Shown here piece after piece: positions 7,819 through 16,933 of a DNA stretch of 64,000 bases. The stretch comes from DSWT01 sp035420085 (GTDB lineage Bacteria; Chloroflexota; Anaerolineae; B4-G1; SLSP01). Under the pieces are notes generated by a model, which was not told the DNA's origin, made no database searches, and saw only the letters and a list, made by a program, of their open reading frames with translations. The stretch lies in assembly GCA_035420085.1 (NCBI GenBank), contig DAOLUH010000013.1:1-64000 (forward strand). The letters are read 5' to 3'. A program made the position numbers and the translations under genes. The number at the start of each line of letters is the position of its first letter. Positions within the stretch are counted from its first letter, which is position 1.

Positions 7819-8985
7819 ATGATCGCACTATCCGACAGGACCAGATTGATCGCCCCTTCGATGACGTTCGCCATTGACGCCAAAGCCAAAGCCTTAGCCG
7901 AACAGGGCATCGACGTGTGCAACTTTGGTGTAGGCGAACCGGATTTTATCACGCCGGCCAATGTCCGAGAGGCGGCCAAGGCCGCGCTGGACGCAGGGCA
8001 GACGAAGTACTCGCAGACCGCCGGCCTGCCTCGGCTGCGCGCCCTCGTCGCCGAGAAGCTCAACCGCGAGAACAACCTGCCCTACACGCGGGAGCAGGTG
8101 ATGATCAGCACCGGCGGCAAGCAGGCGTTGTACAACGTGATGCTGGCCATCCTCGGCCCTGGCGACGAGGCGTTGATTCCTATTCCCTACTGGGTCAGCT
8201 ACTCAGAGATCGTGAAGCTGACAGGCGCGACACCGGTCTTTCTGCCCACATCGGAGGCCACCGAGTTCAGGATCACGCCGGAGCAATTGCGGGACGCCAT
8301 CACCCCGCGAACCCGGATGCTGCTCCTCAACTCGCCGTCGAACCCGACCGGCTCGGTTTACACGCCGGAGGAGATCGCGGCGCTGGCGGAGGTCATCGTC
8401 GCGCACGGCATCGCCGTCGTCTCCGATGAGATTTACGAGAAGCTGATTTACGATGGGCTGCGCCACCTGAGCATCGGCAGCCTGGGTGAGGACATTTTCA
8501 ATCTGACGTTAACGTGCAACGGGTTCAGCAAAGCCTACGCCGCCACAGGTTGGCGTCTGGGCTACGCTGCTGGCCCCAAACACGTGATCGAAGCCGCGAT
8601 CGACATCCAATCGCACACGACATCCGGGCCGAACACCTTCGCGCAATACGGCGCCATCGCCGCGCTGGAAGAATCGCAGGAGAGCATCGAGATGATGCGG
8701 GCCACCTTCGAGCGCCGTCGTGACTTGATGTACGCGGGCGTCAGTACGATTCCGGGTCTGGTAAGCCCTAAACCGCACGGTGCGTTCTACCTCTTCCCCA
8801 ACATCAGCGCCACGGGCCTGGATTCGATCACCTTCTGCGCGCGGCTGCTGGAGCAGGAGCACCTGGCGCTCGTGCCCGGCATCGCCTTCGGGATGGATAC
8901 GAACGTGCGACTCTCCTACGCTGCCGATACCGAGACTATCGAGAAGGGCCTGGAACGGCTGGCGCGGTTTATGCAGTCGTTGTAA
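7819..8985 (+). CDS. Class I/II PLP-dependent aminotransferase (aspartate aminotransferase-like)
   Basis: This is a 388-residue pyridoxal-phosphate enzyme of fold type I, subgroup I-gamma. The ATG at 7819 follows AAGGAG by 5 bases. Recognisable elements are the N-terminal RTRLIAPSMTFAIDAKAKAL, the GVGEPDF motif, TKYSQTAGLPRLR, the SPSNPTGSVY loop, VVSDEIYEKLIYDG (the Asp that pairs with the PLP ring nitrogen) and the Schiff-base lysine in NGFSKAYAATGWRLGY. The substrate arginine lies in the terminal segment MDTNVRLSYA. Bacterial proteins of this type transfer amino groups between aspartate (or related amino acids) and 2-oxoglutarate. It is a single-gene unit ending at the hairpin 8989-9022. 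Confidence 0.93.
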   Translation: MIALSDRTRLIAPSMTFAIDAKAKALAEQGIDVCNFGVGEPDFITPANVREAAKAALDAGQTKYSQTAGLPRLRALVAEKLNRENNLPYTREQVMISTGGKQALYNVMLAILGPGDEALIPIPYWVSYSEIVKLTGATPVFLPTSEATEFRITPEQLRDAITPRTRMLLLNSPSNPTGSVYTPEEIAALAEVIVAHGIAVVSDEIYEKLIYDGLRHLSIGSLGEDIFNLTLTCNGFSKAYAATGWRLGYAAGPKHVIEAAIDIQSHTTSGPNTFAQYGAIAALEESQESIEMMRATFERRRDLMYAGVSTIPGLVSPKPHGAFYLFPNISATGLDSITFCARLLEQEHLALVPGIAFGMDTNVRLSYAADTETIEKGLERLARFMQSL

Positions 8986-8988
8986 ATC

Positions 8989-9022
8989 AAACCTGACAGG
9001 TCTCGGAAGACCTGTCAGGTTT
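8989..9022. terminator. Hairpin between convergent genes (probable bidirectional terminator)
   Basis: A perfect 15-bp stem (AAACCTGACAGGTCT at 8989-9003 with its complement at 9008-9022) has a 4-base loop. It lies between the stops of the aminotransferase (8985) and the cyclase (9031). The flanking T runs are short, so termination is inferred mainly from position. Confidence 0.6.
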
Positions 9023-9030
9023 GTATGATA

Positions 9031-10554
9031 CTACCGCAGCGCCACCACCTCGTAGACGGTCTCTGGTCGATCCTGCCCCTTAATTTCGACGGGCGGCAGC
9101 CTCTTGACCTGCACGTGGTCACGTACCATCGCATACGTGTGCTCGCAGATGAGAACAGTATTCGGCGGGGCAATTTCTTGCAGCAGGTGACCTTTGTTGA
9201 CCGTGTGCCCGATGACGGTGAAGTTGACGACATTTTGCGTGCCGAGGTTGCCCACGATGGCTTCGCCAGTGGCGATGCCGATGCCAAAGGCGATGTGATG
9301 CGCTTGCGGCAGAGAGCGATACATCTCGCGCGTGTTCTCAAGGATGTGCCACGCGGTACGCACCGCCCGCAGCGCGTGATCGGGCTGCGGCAGCGGCGCG
9401 TTGAAGAACGCCATCGCCTCATCGCCCATAAATTTATCCAGCGTGCCTTCCTCCTGAAGGATGGCATCGGCGGCGACGGAGAGGTAGCGGTTGACGACTT
9501 TCATCAGCAGTTCGGGCGGCGCTTGGGCGGTGAACGTCTTGAACCCGCGCAAGTCGGCAAACAGCACGGTGATGATCTGCCGCTGCCCGCCCGGACGGAT
9601 GCTCTGTGGCTGCTGAAGGATGCGTTCGACCACTGACGGCGCGACGTAGTGCTCGAAGAGATTGCGCAACTCGCGCTTCTCGCGGTCGCGCTGCGCTTCG
9701 ATCTCTGCGACCATGCGGAAGTTCTCGATAGCAATGGCGGCATAGTCGCCCAACATCCGCAACAACTGCTGATCGTGACGACTCAACGGCGCGCGGTTGA
9801 ATTTGTTGCTCACGACCAGTGAGCCAACCCGCTTCTGGCCTACCGCGAGCGCCGTCGTCGCCATCAGACCATCGGTGATGGTATACATGGTCTGGTCGCT
9901 CTCCGGCGACTGGTACGAGGCTCCGACCCGTTGGCGGCGCACTTGCAGACTCGGTCTGCCGGTCTGGGGATCAAACAGAATCAAATGCCCATCCTGCGCG
10001 CCGGTAAGATACAGCGCCGCTTCGACGATGCGCTCCATCAACTGGTCGCGCTCTCGCAGGGTCGTGACCGCCTTGCTGACGTGGTAGAGGATGTCCAATT
10101 CGCGCAAACGACGCGCCAGCTCCTCGTTCGTCTGTTTCAGTTGGACGAACAAGACATCACGTTCGCGCTCGACACGTGTCATATACAACACACGAGAGAT
10201 GGAGGCCCGGAGCTGCTCGACGTCGAAGGGTTTCACCACGTAGTCGCGCACGCCAAGCCGAAAAACTTCCACGGCGACGGATTCTGAACCATAGGAGGTC
10301 ACGAGGATGACTGGAACAGTAGCTTCGTGTTCCTTCAGCGCCCGCAGTACTTCGATGCCGTTCATCCGCGGCATCTCGTAGTCCAAGAGAATCAGGTCGG
10401 GATGCAATTCCAGCGCCATGTTCAGACCCTGGAACCCATCCACGGCCACCGTTACCTGGTAGCCTTGCGGTTCCAGGACGGCGCTGCGGACGAATTCCCG
10501 CACTTCTGCACTGTCATCAATGACAAGTATGTGGTCGGTCAGTGATGTCGTCAT
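9031..10554 (-). CDS. Response-regulator receiver / GAF / class III nucleotide cyclase
   Basis: This signalling protein of about 507 residues has three domains. Residues 1-125 are a CheY-like receiver: acidic pocket VIDDS, phospho-acceptor Asp58 in LILLDYEMP, and the lysine in VVKPFDVEQL. A coiled segment (about 130-160) leads to a GAF domain (about 165-300; LTGAQDGHLILFDPQTGRPSL and VAVGQKRVGSLVVSNKF). The C-terminal adenylate/guanylate cyclase domain includes ITVLFADLRGF and KFMGDEAMAFFN, with both metal-binding aspartates present. It is soluble, with no membrane segments, and probably turns phosphorelay input into cAMP or cGMP. No histidine kinase is adjacent, so the partner is unknown. 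The start at 10554 (MTTSLTDHILVIDDS) is chosen over an upstream ATG at 10572 on domain grounds; neither has a strong ribosome site. Confidence 0.9.
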   Translation of the reverse strand: MTTSLTDHILVIDDSAEVREFVRSAVLEPQGYQVTVAVDGFQGLNMALELHPDLILLDYEMPRMNGIEVLRALKEHEATVPVILVTSYGSESVAVEVFRLGVRDYVVKPFDVEQLRASISRVLYMTRVERERDVLFVQLKQTNEELARRLRELDILYHVSKAVTTLRERDQLMERIVEAALYLTGAQDGHLILFDPQTGRPSLQVRRQRVGASYQSPESDQTMYTITDGLMATTALAVGQKRVGSLVVSNKFNRAPLSRHDQQLLRMLGDYAAIAIENFRMVAEIEAQRDREKRELRNLFEHYVAPSVVERILQQPQSIRPGGQRQIITVLFADLRGFKTFTAQAPPELLMKVVNRYLSVAADAILQEEGTLDKFMGDEAMAFFNAPLPQPDHALRAVRTAWHILENTREMYRSLPQAHHIAFGIGIATGEAIVGNLGTQNVVNFTVIGHTVNKGHLLQEIAPPNTVLICEHTYAMVRDHVQVKRLPPVEIKGQDRPETVYEVVALR

Positions 10555-10600
10555 ACAGCAAGAATATCCCATCCGCAGCGCAAAGCTATCGCACCGATAC

Positions 10601-13600
10601 TCAGCGTGTCGTTCTCAAAACCTCAAGCAATGTGGCGACCTGGTAACCAGAAGCCTTTTCAGCGTCCAGCCAGCGTTGAATCAGCGCGTAACGGGCTACA
10701 AAGGCGGCGGCAAAGTCGGCGTCCGCGGCGGTAGCCAGTTCCACGGTGGAAAGCAGCATAAGCCACCGCACCCACTGCTCGAAGGATTCCTGGTTGAACC
10801 AGAGCACGTCCTGGTAACGGTTGACGCCGAGGTAGGCCTGGACTTCGCGCTCGCGCAGCATCGCGTACAAGATGCGGTAAGCCGGATTCTCTGTCTCATC
10901 TATGTCTTCAAACCAGCGGCGATACCCTGACAGCAATTTGACAGCCGCGGTCGCCCGGCGCGCAGCGTCCTGTTCCAGCCCCCACTCTTCCAAAGCGCCG
11001 GTGATGATTTTGCCGAGCAGCCACTCGTCCAACCAACTGCGGCTGATTTCATCCGCCAGCTCCGCATTGACGATTTTGCCCAGGGCGTGGGTGAAGAGCC
11101 AACCGAAGAGCACACCCCAGGTGAGCGGCGCGCCGGTCTTCCAATCTTTGAGGACGTAATCCGTCGCCGTCCGGTACGCGGTCGTCATTCTGTAGGCTGA
11201 GGCCGCGCTACCGGCGTCGCCTGGCGTGGGCGCCAGCTTTTTGAGGACGAGCGGCAACGTCAAAATGGTTTCCAGTTTCGCGCAGACTTCCTTCGCCACC
11301 GGAACTTCGTCGCCTTCAGCTTGCGTCGCAGCTTTGACAGCGCGCAGCAGGTCAATCATTTTCTGCTCGACCTGGCTCAGAATGTCGGCCGTCGGCACAA
11401 TAACCTCTGCCTTTGCTTCCGGCCTGGTAACGCGAGCATCCAACAACCAGCGGAAGGCCGGCGCGCTCACCAACATGCGGAACGGCGCGTGAACCGGAGC
11501 CAGGAACAGCTCTTTCAGCGCCTCGTCAATGCTGGCGACGCCGCGCCCGTTGAGATAGGCGGCAAGTTGCCCATATTGGCGCCACTCATTTTCGTAGACT
11601 TCGCGGAAATCCACAAAAACGTGGATTTGATAGGCGTGCAGTTCCGCGTACAGGCCGTTTTCGACCAGTTCCCGGCAGTTGCGGATGTATTCCAGGTCGG
11701 AAACGGCGTCGCGGAAAATCAAGTACACATCGGGGTCATTGGGAATTTGCAATCCTTCGGCGAGGGATTGCTGCACCAATGTCTTTTCACCCGCGTCGTC
11801 CTTCACCACGTAGGCGACCGACATCCGCGCCCACCCGCGCGTCTCGGCATAGCGGTTGTGATACAGCACCAGCGACCGCTCTTGCCCCAGGCGGTTGGAG
11901 TAAGCGAAAACGTTCTCATCCACGAAGCCGGCCGCCGTGACGAAATCGTATAGCCGGAAGTTTTCCACCTCGGCGAAGAGCGCGCGGCGGTGCAGCAAGG
12001 GGAAGATTTGCCGCTGGTGGCGCTCCACCAGGTAGCTATCGGGGACTTCATCCCAGTAGGCGCGGCGATACTCCATCCCGTACTTTTCGGTATAGCCTTC
12101 CACCTGCCCGTGCCCGAACATCGGCAGGCCCGGCAGCGTCGCCATCAGCGTGCAGATGCCGAAGTATTTGTCGCCCTTGCCGAACTGATCCACGGCGGTG
12201 CGTTCGTCGGGGTTGTTCATAAAGTTCACGTACCGCTTGAGGATTTGCGGATCGAAATCCAGCGTATTCTTGATCAACTGGCGGTACTCGGCGTTTTTCT
12301 CGTCGCGCATCATGTTCATAAACGCGCTGTTGTAGACGCGGTGCATTCCCAGAGTGCGGACGAAGTAACCTTCCATCAGCCAGAACGCTTCGGCCAGCAG
12401 CAGCGTGTCAGGCGCTTCCTGCGCCACGCGATCCACGACCTCGCGCCAGAATTCCTCCGGCATCGCCGCGTCGAAGTCCGCCTTGGTCATCCCAAAATCG
12501 GCGCGCGAGGCGATGTCGCCGCCGGTCCCCGGCTCCGGGAACCAGAGGCGCTGGAAGTGCTTCTTGGTCAACGTCATCGCCGCGTCGAAGCGGATGACGG
12601 GCGAGCGCCGCGCCACGGCCAAAATCGTCTGGATGACGGCCTCGCGCACTGCGGGATTGAGATAGTTAAGCTGCGCCGTGTCATTCCAGGGCATACTCGT
12701 GCCATCGTTGCCGTGGTAGATGTAGCGCGTGTCGCCGGTCCAGTGATCCACGCGCTTGAAGACCACGGCGGCGTCGGTGCGGTCGTAGTAGTGATCTTCC
12801 AGGTAAATGCCCACGCGCGGGTCGCGGCTCAAATTCGTCCCGTTGAACGTGTAGCCGGGGAAAGGACTGTACGGCAGGCTGATGAACCAATCCGGGTGCT
12901 CGAAGACCCAGGTGGAGTCAATGCCCATGTGGTTCGGCACCATATCGCTCGCCATACGGATGCCGCGCTGCCACGCGCGCGCCTTGAGATCGTCGTAAGC
13001 GCCCTCGCCGCCCAGGTCGTCGGCGATGCGGTAGCCTTCCAGCGAGTAGGCCGAGGCCACCGCTTCGGGATTGCCCATCATCTGCTTGATGCGCTGCGAC
13101 GCCGCACTGCGCTGCCACAGGCCAATGAGCCACAAGCCGCTGATGCCCCACTGCGCCAGGGTGTCCAATTCGGCATCCGGTACTTGATCGAGGTGCACAA
13201 TCGCGCGTTGGTACTTCTTAGATAGTTGATCCAGCCAGACGTAGGCGTTTTTGGCGATGAGCACCAGGCGCGGCATCCACGCGCTGTCGGGGCTGAAGCG
13301 TTCCGGCTCCAGTTCCATCCCGCCGAATTCGTAGGGCTGGACGGGGCCAGGGCCGAAGCCAAAGAACGGCTTCTGTTCCTCGGCGAGCAAGTCCAGGCTG
13401 CTGAGAACGCGATAAAGGTACTTTCCCAAGACGGTGGTCCAGGTGGTGCGGATGAACTCCAATTGCGCTTCGAGGGAATGGGGGAACTTGCGCGCGGGCG
13501 TCCGCAGCATCTCGATGAGGGTCTGGTTCTCCGGGCCGAAGCGGGGCTGCGTGCTAAAAAACTCGTCGAGCAGGGCAACGATCTGCGTGTAGACGGTGAA

Positions 13601-14137
13601 CTTCTCCAGATCGCTGTCGTCGAAAAGTTCCAGGAAAGGCGCAAACGCCGGGTTATCGTTCGCCAGCCAAAGCATCAACAGCTCTTCGAGCGCCACCTGC
13701 CGGTGGGGCGTGTCGCCGGTCGCGCCGGCAAGGTAGTCCGCCACCGTCGTTTCGCGGCGGTAGACGGCGAGCGGTGGGAACTGGTCGGTGAACGTGCGCA
13801 GCGCGACGGCCAGCCGGTCCGGGCCGACCGCGTCTTCCACGTAGGCAAGCGCCTCGGTCAACACGGTGGGCTTGCGCTGCTCGCAGTATTCACGCACGAC
13901 GGCGTGCAAAATCTCGTCAATCAACCCCATCGCGTTGATCTGCCCGGCGCGCACCGCCCGCTCCGGGAAGTTGATGAGATCGCGCTTGTCGTTCATCTTC
14001 TGCGCGAAGACACGCGCGGCGTGGAAGTTCGCAAAGATGACGTTGCCGCTCAACGCGAACAGACTTTCATCGAACTGGTAGGTTTCGCGCGCCTGCCGCG
14101 CTACGTGGAACTCCCTCAACGCATTGTCGTGGTGCAT
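10601..14137 (-). CDS. Very large GH13 alpha-amylase-family protein
   Basis: The product is about 1178 residues, far longer than ordinary amylases. I use the ATG at 14137 (MHHDNALREFHVARQARETY), preceded by AAGGAG. An N-terminal helical domain of roughly 330 residues precedes the GH13 barrel. Barrel motifs seen: region I SDMVPNHMG, region II VIRFDAAMTL (nucleophile Asp), region III LLLAEAFW (acid/base Glu), and region IV NFMNNPDERTA, where the usual His-Asp pair reads Pro-Asp. A long C-terminal part (about 380 residues) is mostly helical. There is no signal peptide, so a cytoplasmic role in glycogen or maltodextrin handling is likely; the exact reaction is not known. It is monocistronic by spacing. 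Confidence 0.85.
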   Translation of the reverse strand: MHHDNALREFHVARQARETYQFDESLFALSGNVIFANFHAARVFAQKMNDKRDLINFPERAVRAGQINAMGLIDEILHAVVREYCEQRKPTVLTEALAYVEDAVGPDRLAVALRTFTDQFPPLAVYRRETTVADYLAGATGDTPHRQVALEELLMLWLANDNPAFAPFLELFDDSDLEKFTVYTQIVALLDEFFSTQPRFGPENQTLIEMLRTPARKFPHSLEAQLEFIRTTWTTVLGKYLYRVLSSLDLLAEEQKPFFGFGPGPVQPYEFGGMELEPERFSPDSAWMPRLVLIAKNAYVWLDQLSKKYQRAIVHLDQVPDAELDTLAQWGISGLWLIGLWQRSAASQRIKQMMGNPEAVASAYSLEGYRIADDLGGEGAYDDLKARAWQRGIRMASDMVPNHMGIDSTWVFEHPDWFISLPYSPFPGYTFNGTNLSRDPRVGIYLEDHYYDRTDAAVVFKRVDHWTGDTRYIYHGNDGTSMPWNDTAQLNYLNPAVREAVIQTILAVARRSPVIRFDAAMTLTKKHFQRLWFPEPGTGGDIASRADFGMTKADFDAAMPEEFWREVVDRVAQEAPDTLLLAEAFWLMEGYFVRTLGMHRVYNSAFMNMMRDEKNAEYRQLIKNTLDFDPQILKRYVNFMNNPDERTAVDQFGKGDKYFGICTLMATLPGLPMFGHGQVEGYTEKYGMEYRRAYWDEVPDSYLVERHQRQIFPLLHRRALFAEVENFRLYDFVTAAGFVDENVFAYSNRLGQERSLVLYHNRYAETRGWARMSVAYVVKDDAGEKTLVQQSLAEGLQIPNDPDVYLIFRDAVSDLEYIRNCRELVENGLYAELHAYQIHVFVDFREVYENEWRQYGQLAAYLNGRGVASIDEALKELFLAPVHAPFRMLVSAPAFRWLLDARVTRPEAKAEVIVPTADILSQVEQKMIDLLRAVKAATQAEGDEVPVAKEVCAKLETILTLPLVLKKLAPTPGDAGSAASAYRMTTAYRTATDYVLKDWKTGAPLTWGVLFGWLFTHALGKIVNAELADEISRSWLDEWLLGKIITGALEEWGLEQDAARRATAAVKLLSGYRRWFEDIDETENPAYRILYAMLREREVQAYLGVNRYQDVLWFNQESFEQWVRWLMLLSTVELATAADADFAAAFVARYALIQRWLDAEKASGYQVATLLEVLRTTR

Positions 14138-14217
14138 AATGGCTCCTTCACATAAAGTCAGATAGCCGTCAGTCGAGTCGTCGCACAATCCGATACACTC
14201 AAGCTCTTGAGTTTTTG

Positions 14218-14319
14218 TCAACGGATGTTAATCAAGAAGCCCAAAATCATACTCAAAAGCAACATAATGCTAATCACGGTGAACACAATCCGTGCTATCC
14301 TGGCCTGTCTAGTTTTCAT
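14218..14319 (-). CDS. 33-residue single-span membrane miniprotein
   Basis: This is a short open frame starting MKTRQARIARIVFTVIS. The ATG at 14319 is preceded by a strong GGGAGGT ribosome site, 4 bases away. The product has a positively charged N-terminus and then one membrane segment (IVFTVISIMLLLSMILGFLI), ending NIR. It begins 17 bases after the stop of the membrane protein at 14337-14630 on the same strand, so the two are probably co-transcribed. Short proteins of this layout recur in Chloroflexota as far as I recall; no function is assigned. The strong ribosome site, the charge-plus-span design and the operon position support it as a real gene. Confidence 0.65.
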   Translation of the reverse strand: MKTRQARIARIVFTVISIMLLLSMILGFLINIR

Positions 14320-14336
14320 GCTTACCTCCCAACACA

Positions 14337-14630
14337 TCACTGCACATCTTTGAAAATATACTTGCTGACCAAGCGAAACAACACCAACGCGGCAGACACC
14401 AGCACGAGCAAAACCGACGCCACAAAGACAAATCGCAGCGGCGCGCTCCGTGGTTCAGATGACGGCGCAATCTGCTGGGATTGCGGACTGGGCAGCGTGG
14501 CCGCGATAGGCGTGTCTGTCGCAATCGCGCCTTCCTTAACCGACCCCAGGAGAACGTAAATCAGCAATCCCCCAATCACGATCAGCAACACAAGCATACT
14601 CATCAAAATGATCAACCGACCACGCCGCAT
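14337..14630 (-). CDS. Small two-span membrane protein, unknown function
   Basis: This is a 97-residue protein starting MRRGRLIILMSML at the ATG at 14630, with GAGGGGGAG ending 5 bases upstream; the longer frame's extra 20 residues precede this site and are not needed. There are two membrane segments, about 5-27 (LIILMSMLVLLIVIGGLLIYVLL) and about 68-88 (FVFVASVLLVLVSAALVLF), separated by a 40-residue Pro/Ser/Thr-rich stretch. With an RRGR-type N-terminus the ends are probably inside and the linker outside. No family is recognised. The 33-residue membrane protein at 14218-14319 follows directly. Confidence 0.7.
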   Translation of the reverse strand: MRRGRLIILMSMLVLLIVIGGLLIYVLLGSVKEGAIATDTPIAATLPSPQSQQIAPSSEPRSAPLRFVFVASVLLVLVSAALVLFRLVSKYIFKDVQ

Positions 14631-14757
14631 CGTTGCTCCCCCTCGAGGCTTGGCAACGCTCACCGAATGGCAAGCGACAACCGCGCACACGTTTCAACTG
14701 TGCCGTTCATTATAGCATAATTAAGAATCCGGCATATCCTGTTTATGACATATTGAC

Positions 14758-14801
14758 ACAAAAAGGGGGATTTTGGATGCTGCACGCCCCAAAATCCCCC
14801 T
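14758..14801 (-). terminator. Rho-independent terminator after htpG
   Basis: A 13-bp perfect stem (AGGGGGATTTTGG at 14764-14776 with its complement at 14789-14801) has a 12-base loop. On the minus strand it is followed by TTTTTGTG. It is oriented to end the htpG transcript, whose stop is at 14866. Confidence 0.8.
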
Positions 14802-14831
14802 CTATCTTCAACACACCCATCAGGTGAAAAG

Positions 14832-14860
14832 TGTAGCGCGAGTTGTCAACTCGCGCTACA
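14832..14860. repeat. 14-bp palindrome, TAGCGCGAGTTG family
   Basis: Arms TGTAGCGCGAGTTG (14832-14845) and complement (14847-14860) flank one base. A sister copy with one mismatch is at 54768-54796 and overlaps a stop codon there, so this is a dispersed short palindrome. Confidence 0.85.
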
Positions 14861-14865
14861 AAGGA

Positions 14866-16734
14866 TCACTTGCCCGCCGACGTTGCTACGGCCCGTTCCA
14901 GCACGTCCTGAATGCGCGGCACCATCTGCGCAGGGTTGGGATGCAAGCCCTCCAACAACAGCAGGTTCTCGAAGAGCTGCTCAATCGTCGCGTCAATCAG
15001 CGGATTGGCGAACTGCGTCTCGGCCAGATGCGCGAGGTTTTGGATGAGCGGGTGTCCCCGGTTGATCTCGATGATCTTCACCGGCGTCTGATAGTCCTGC
15101 TCAATCAAACGGCGCACACGCTGCATCTCGCGCTCTGGGCCGCTATCCGGCGAGACCAGACGGCACGGGCTATCCTTGAGCACCTTTGACTCGCGCACAT
15201 CCGAAACGCGCGCGCCGAGGACGCTCTTGAAGCGCACGATCAGCCGCCCGAACACCTCCGGCGACAGCGCGTCGGCCGTGATGGCTTCCGGTGGCGCCGG
15301 CTCGCCGGGCAATTGCAAATTAGGATCGTCCACGTTCTTGAGCGGCTTGCCCTCGTACTCCCGCAGGCCCTGCACCATGAAGGCATCCAACGGATCAACA
15401 AGGTAGAGCACTTCCAGGTTGCGCAGCTTGAAGGCATCCAGGTGCGGGCTGCGGGCGACGGAATTGAGGTCGTCGCCGAGGATGTAGTAGATGTCGGTCT
15501 GGCCTTCGACCATCCGCGCGACGTACTCGCTCAGCGCGACAAGCCCGCCGTTGGATTTGGACGTGGGGAAGCGCAACAGCGGCAGCAGGTCGTCGCGCCC
15601 GCCATAATCGGAGGCGACGCCTTCTTTGATGAAAGGGCCAAACGCTTCCCAGAAAATCTTGTAATCGTCCGGCTTCTCGTCCCCCAACTCCTTGAGCGTT
15701 TTAAGCACCCGCCCGCGCAGCGCCTTCTTGATGTGGCCGATGGTGCGCGTGCTCTGCACCGACTCGCGCGCCACGTTGAGCGGGATGTCCGCCGAATCTA
15801 CTACGCCCTCGATGAAGCGCAGGTATTCGGGCAACATCTCCTTGTTGTTCTCCTGGATGAGAATCTTCCGCGAGTAAAGTTTCAGGCCGTGATCGGTGCG
15901 CAGGCGGAAGATGCCCTGTTCGCGGCTGCGCGGCACGTAAAGCACGCTGCGGATGTCCACCGGCGCGTCAGTGACGATGTGCATGTGCAGCAGCGGCTTG
16001 TCGAAGTCGAGGGTAAGCTGGCGGTAGAACTCCGCGTGCTCGTCATCCGTGACCTCATTCGGCGGCTTGCGCCACAGCGCCGTCTGCTGGTTGACAACCT
16101 TATCCTTCACGTAAATGGGGAACGAGACGTAATTGGAATGCTTTTTGACGATCTGCTCCAGCTTCCACGCCGAAGCAAACTCGACGGCATCCTCTTTGAG
16201 TTCGATCTCGATGGTCGTGCCGCGATCCGTCTTTTCGGCGGGGGTGAGCGTATAAGTGTTGTCGCCGCGCGAAGCCCACGTCCACGCCGGCGCATCCGGT
16301 AGGTAGGAACGCGACGTCACGCTGACCTTTTCGGCCACCATAAAGACGGAATAGAACCCTACCCCGAACTGGCCGATGATGTCGCCGAGGCGCTTTTCGG
16401 CTTCCAGCTTCTTGATGAAGGCCATCGCGCCGGAATGGGCGATGGTGCCCAGATTTTCGATCAGCTCCTCGCGGGTCATGCCGATGCCGGTGTCGGAGAC
16501 GGTGATGGTCTTGGCCTGCTCGTCGAAGTCAATGCGCACAGCCAGCTCAACCTCTGGGTCAAGCAGATCGTGGTTGGTGAGCATCTCGAACTGCACGCGG
16601 TTGAGCGCATCCGACGCATTCGAGATCAACTCGCGCAAGAAGATCTCCCGCTCCGTGTAGAGCGAATGAGAAAGAATATTCAACAGCTGTTGGACTTCCG
16701 CTTTGAATTCAAGCGACTCTGGTTGTATCGTCAT
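14866..16734 (-). CDS. htpG: Molecular chaperone HtpG (Hsp90)
   Basis: This is a 622-residue Hsp90-family ATP-dependent chaperone, the normal bacterial length. The GHKL ATPase domain occupies about 1-220, with ERELFLRELISNASDAL-type sequence at residues 27-45 (catalytic Glu and Mg-binding Asn), DTGIGMTREELIENLGTIA, and the lid GQFGVGFYSVFMVAEKV. The middle domain contains the gamma-phosphate arginine in NVARESVQSTR. A C-terminal dimerisation domain ends the protein; no MEEVD tail is present, as expected in bacteria. A GAGGAGG site lies 4 bases before the ATG. The gene is monocistronic and closed by the terminator at 14758-14801. No CIRCE or HrcA-like site was seen upstream. Confidence 0.97.
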   Translation of the reverse strand: MTIQPESLEFKAEVQQLLNILSHSLYTEREIFLRELISNASDALNRVQFEMLTNHDLLDPEVELAVRIDFDEQAKTITVSDTGIGMTREELIENLGTIAHSGAMAFIKKLEAEKRLGDIIGQFGVGFYSVFMVAEKVSVTSRSYLPDAPAWTWASRGDNTYTLTPAEKTDRGTTIEIELKEDAVEFASAWKLEQIVKKHSNYVSFPIYVKDKVVNQQTALWRKPPNEVTDDEHAEFYRQLTLDFDKPLLHMHIVTDAPVDIRSVLYVPRSREQGIFRLRTDHGLKLYSRKILIQENNKEMLPEYLRFIEGVVDSADIPLNVARESVQSTRTIGHIKKALRGRVLKTLKELGDEKPDDYKIFWEAFGPFIKEGVASDYGGRDDLLPLLRFPTSKSNGGLVALSEYVARMVEGQTDIYYILGDDLNSVARSPHLDAFKLRNLEVLYLVDPLDAFMVQGLREYEGKPLKNVDDPNLQLPGEPAPPEAITADALSPEVFGRLIVRFKSVLGARVSDVRESKVLKDSPCRLVSPDSGPEREMQRVRRLIEQDYQTPVKIIEINRGHPLIQNLAHLAETQFANPLIDATIEQLFENLLLLEGLHPNPAQMVPRIQDVLERAVATSAGK

Positions 16735-16933
16735 CTGTACCTCCTCGATATAATTGCAAGTTAGACGTTTCTACCTTACCATTTTAATCCCAGTCCATTA
16801 GAATAAGATTAGCAGGGCATTAACATAACATAGTAATCGCCTTTGTATTCTATAATGAAGTAAAACAAGAAACGTGAAATGTGTTGCGTGATCCGACAAA
16901 ATGTGAGGTCATTTGCACACGGGGGATAGGGAA

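Noticed and set aside
14204..14220. Plus-strand terminator (ACTCAAG..CTTGAGT then TTTTT)
   Set aside because: No plus-strand transcript is expected upstream of it, and the 2-base loop is too tight for the full stem; probably chance.
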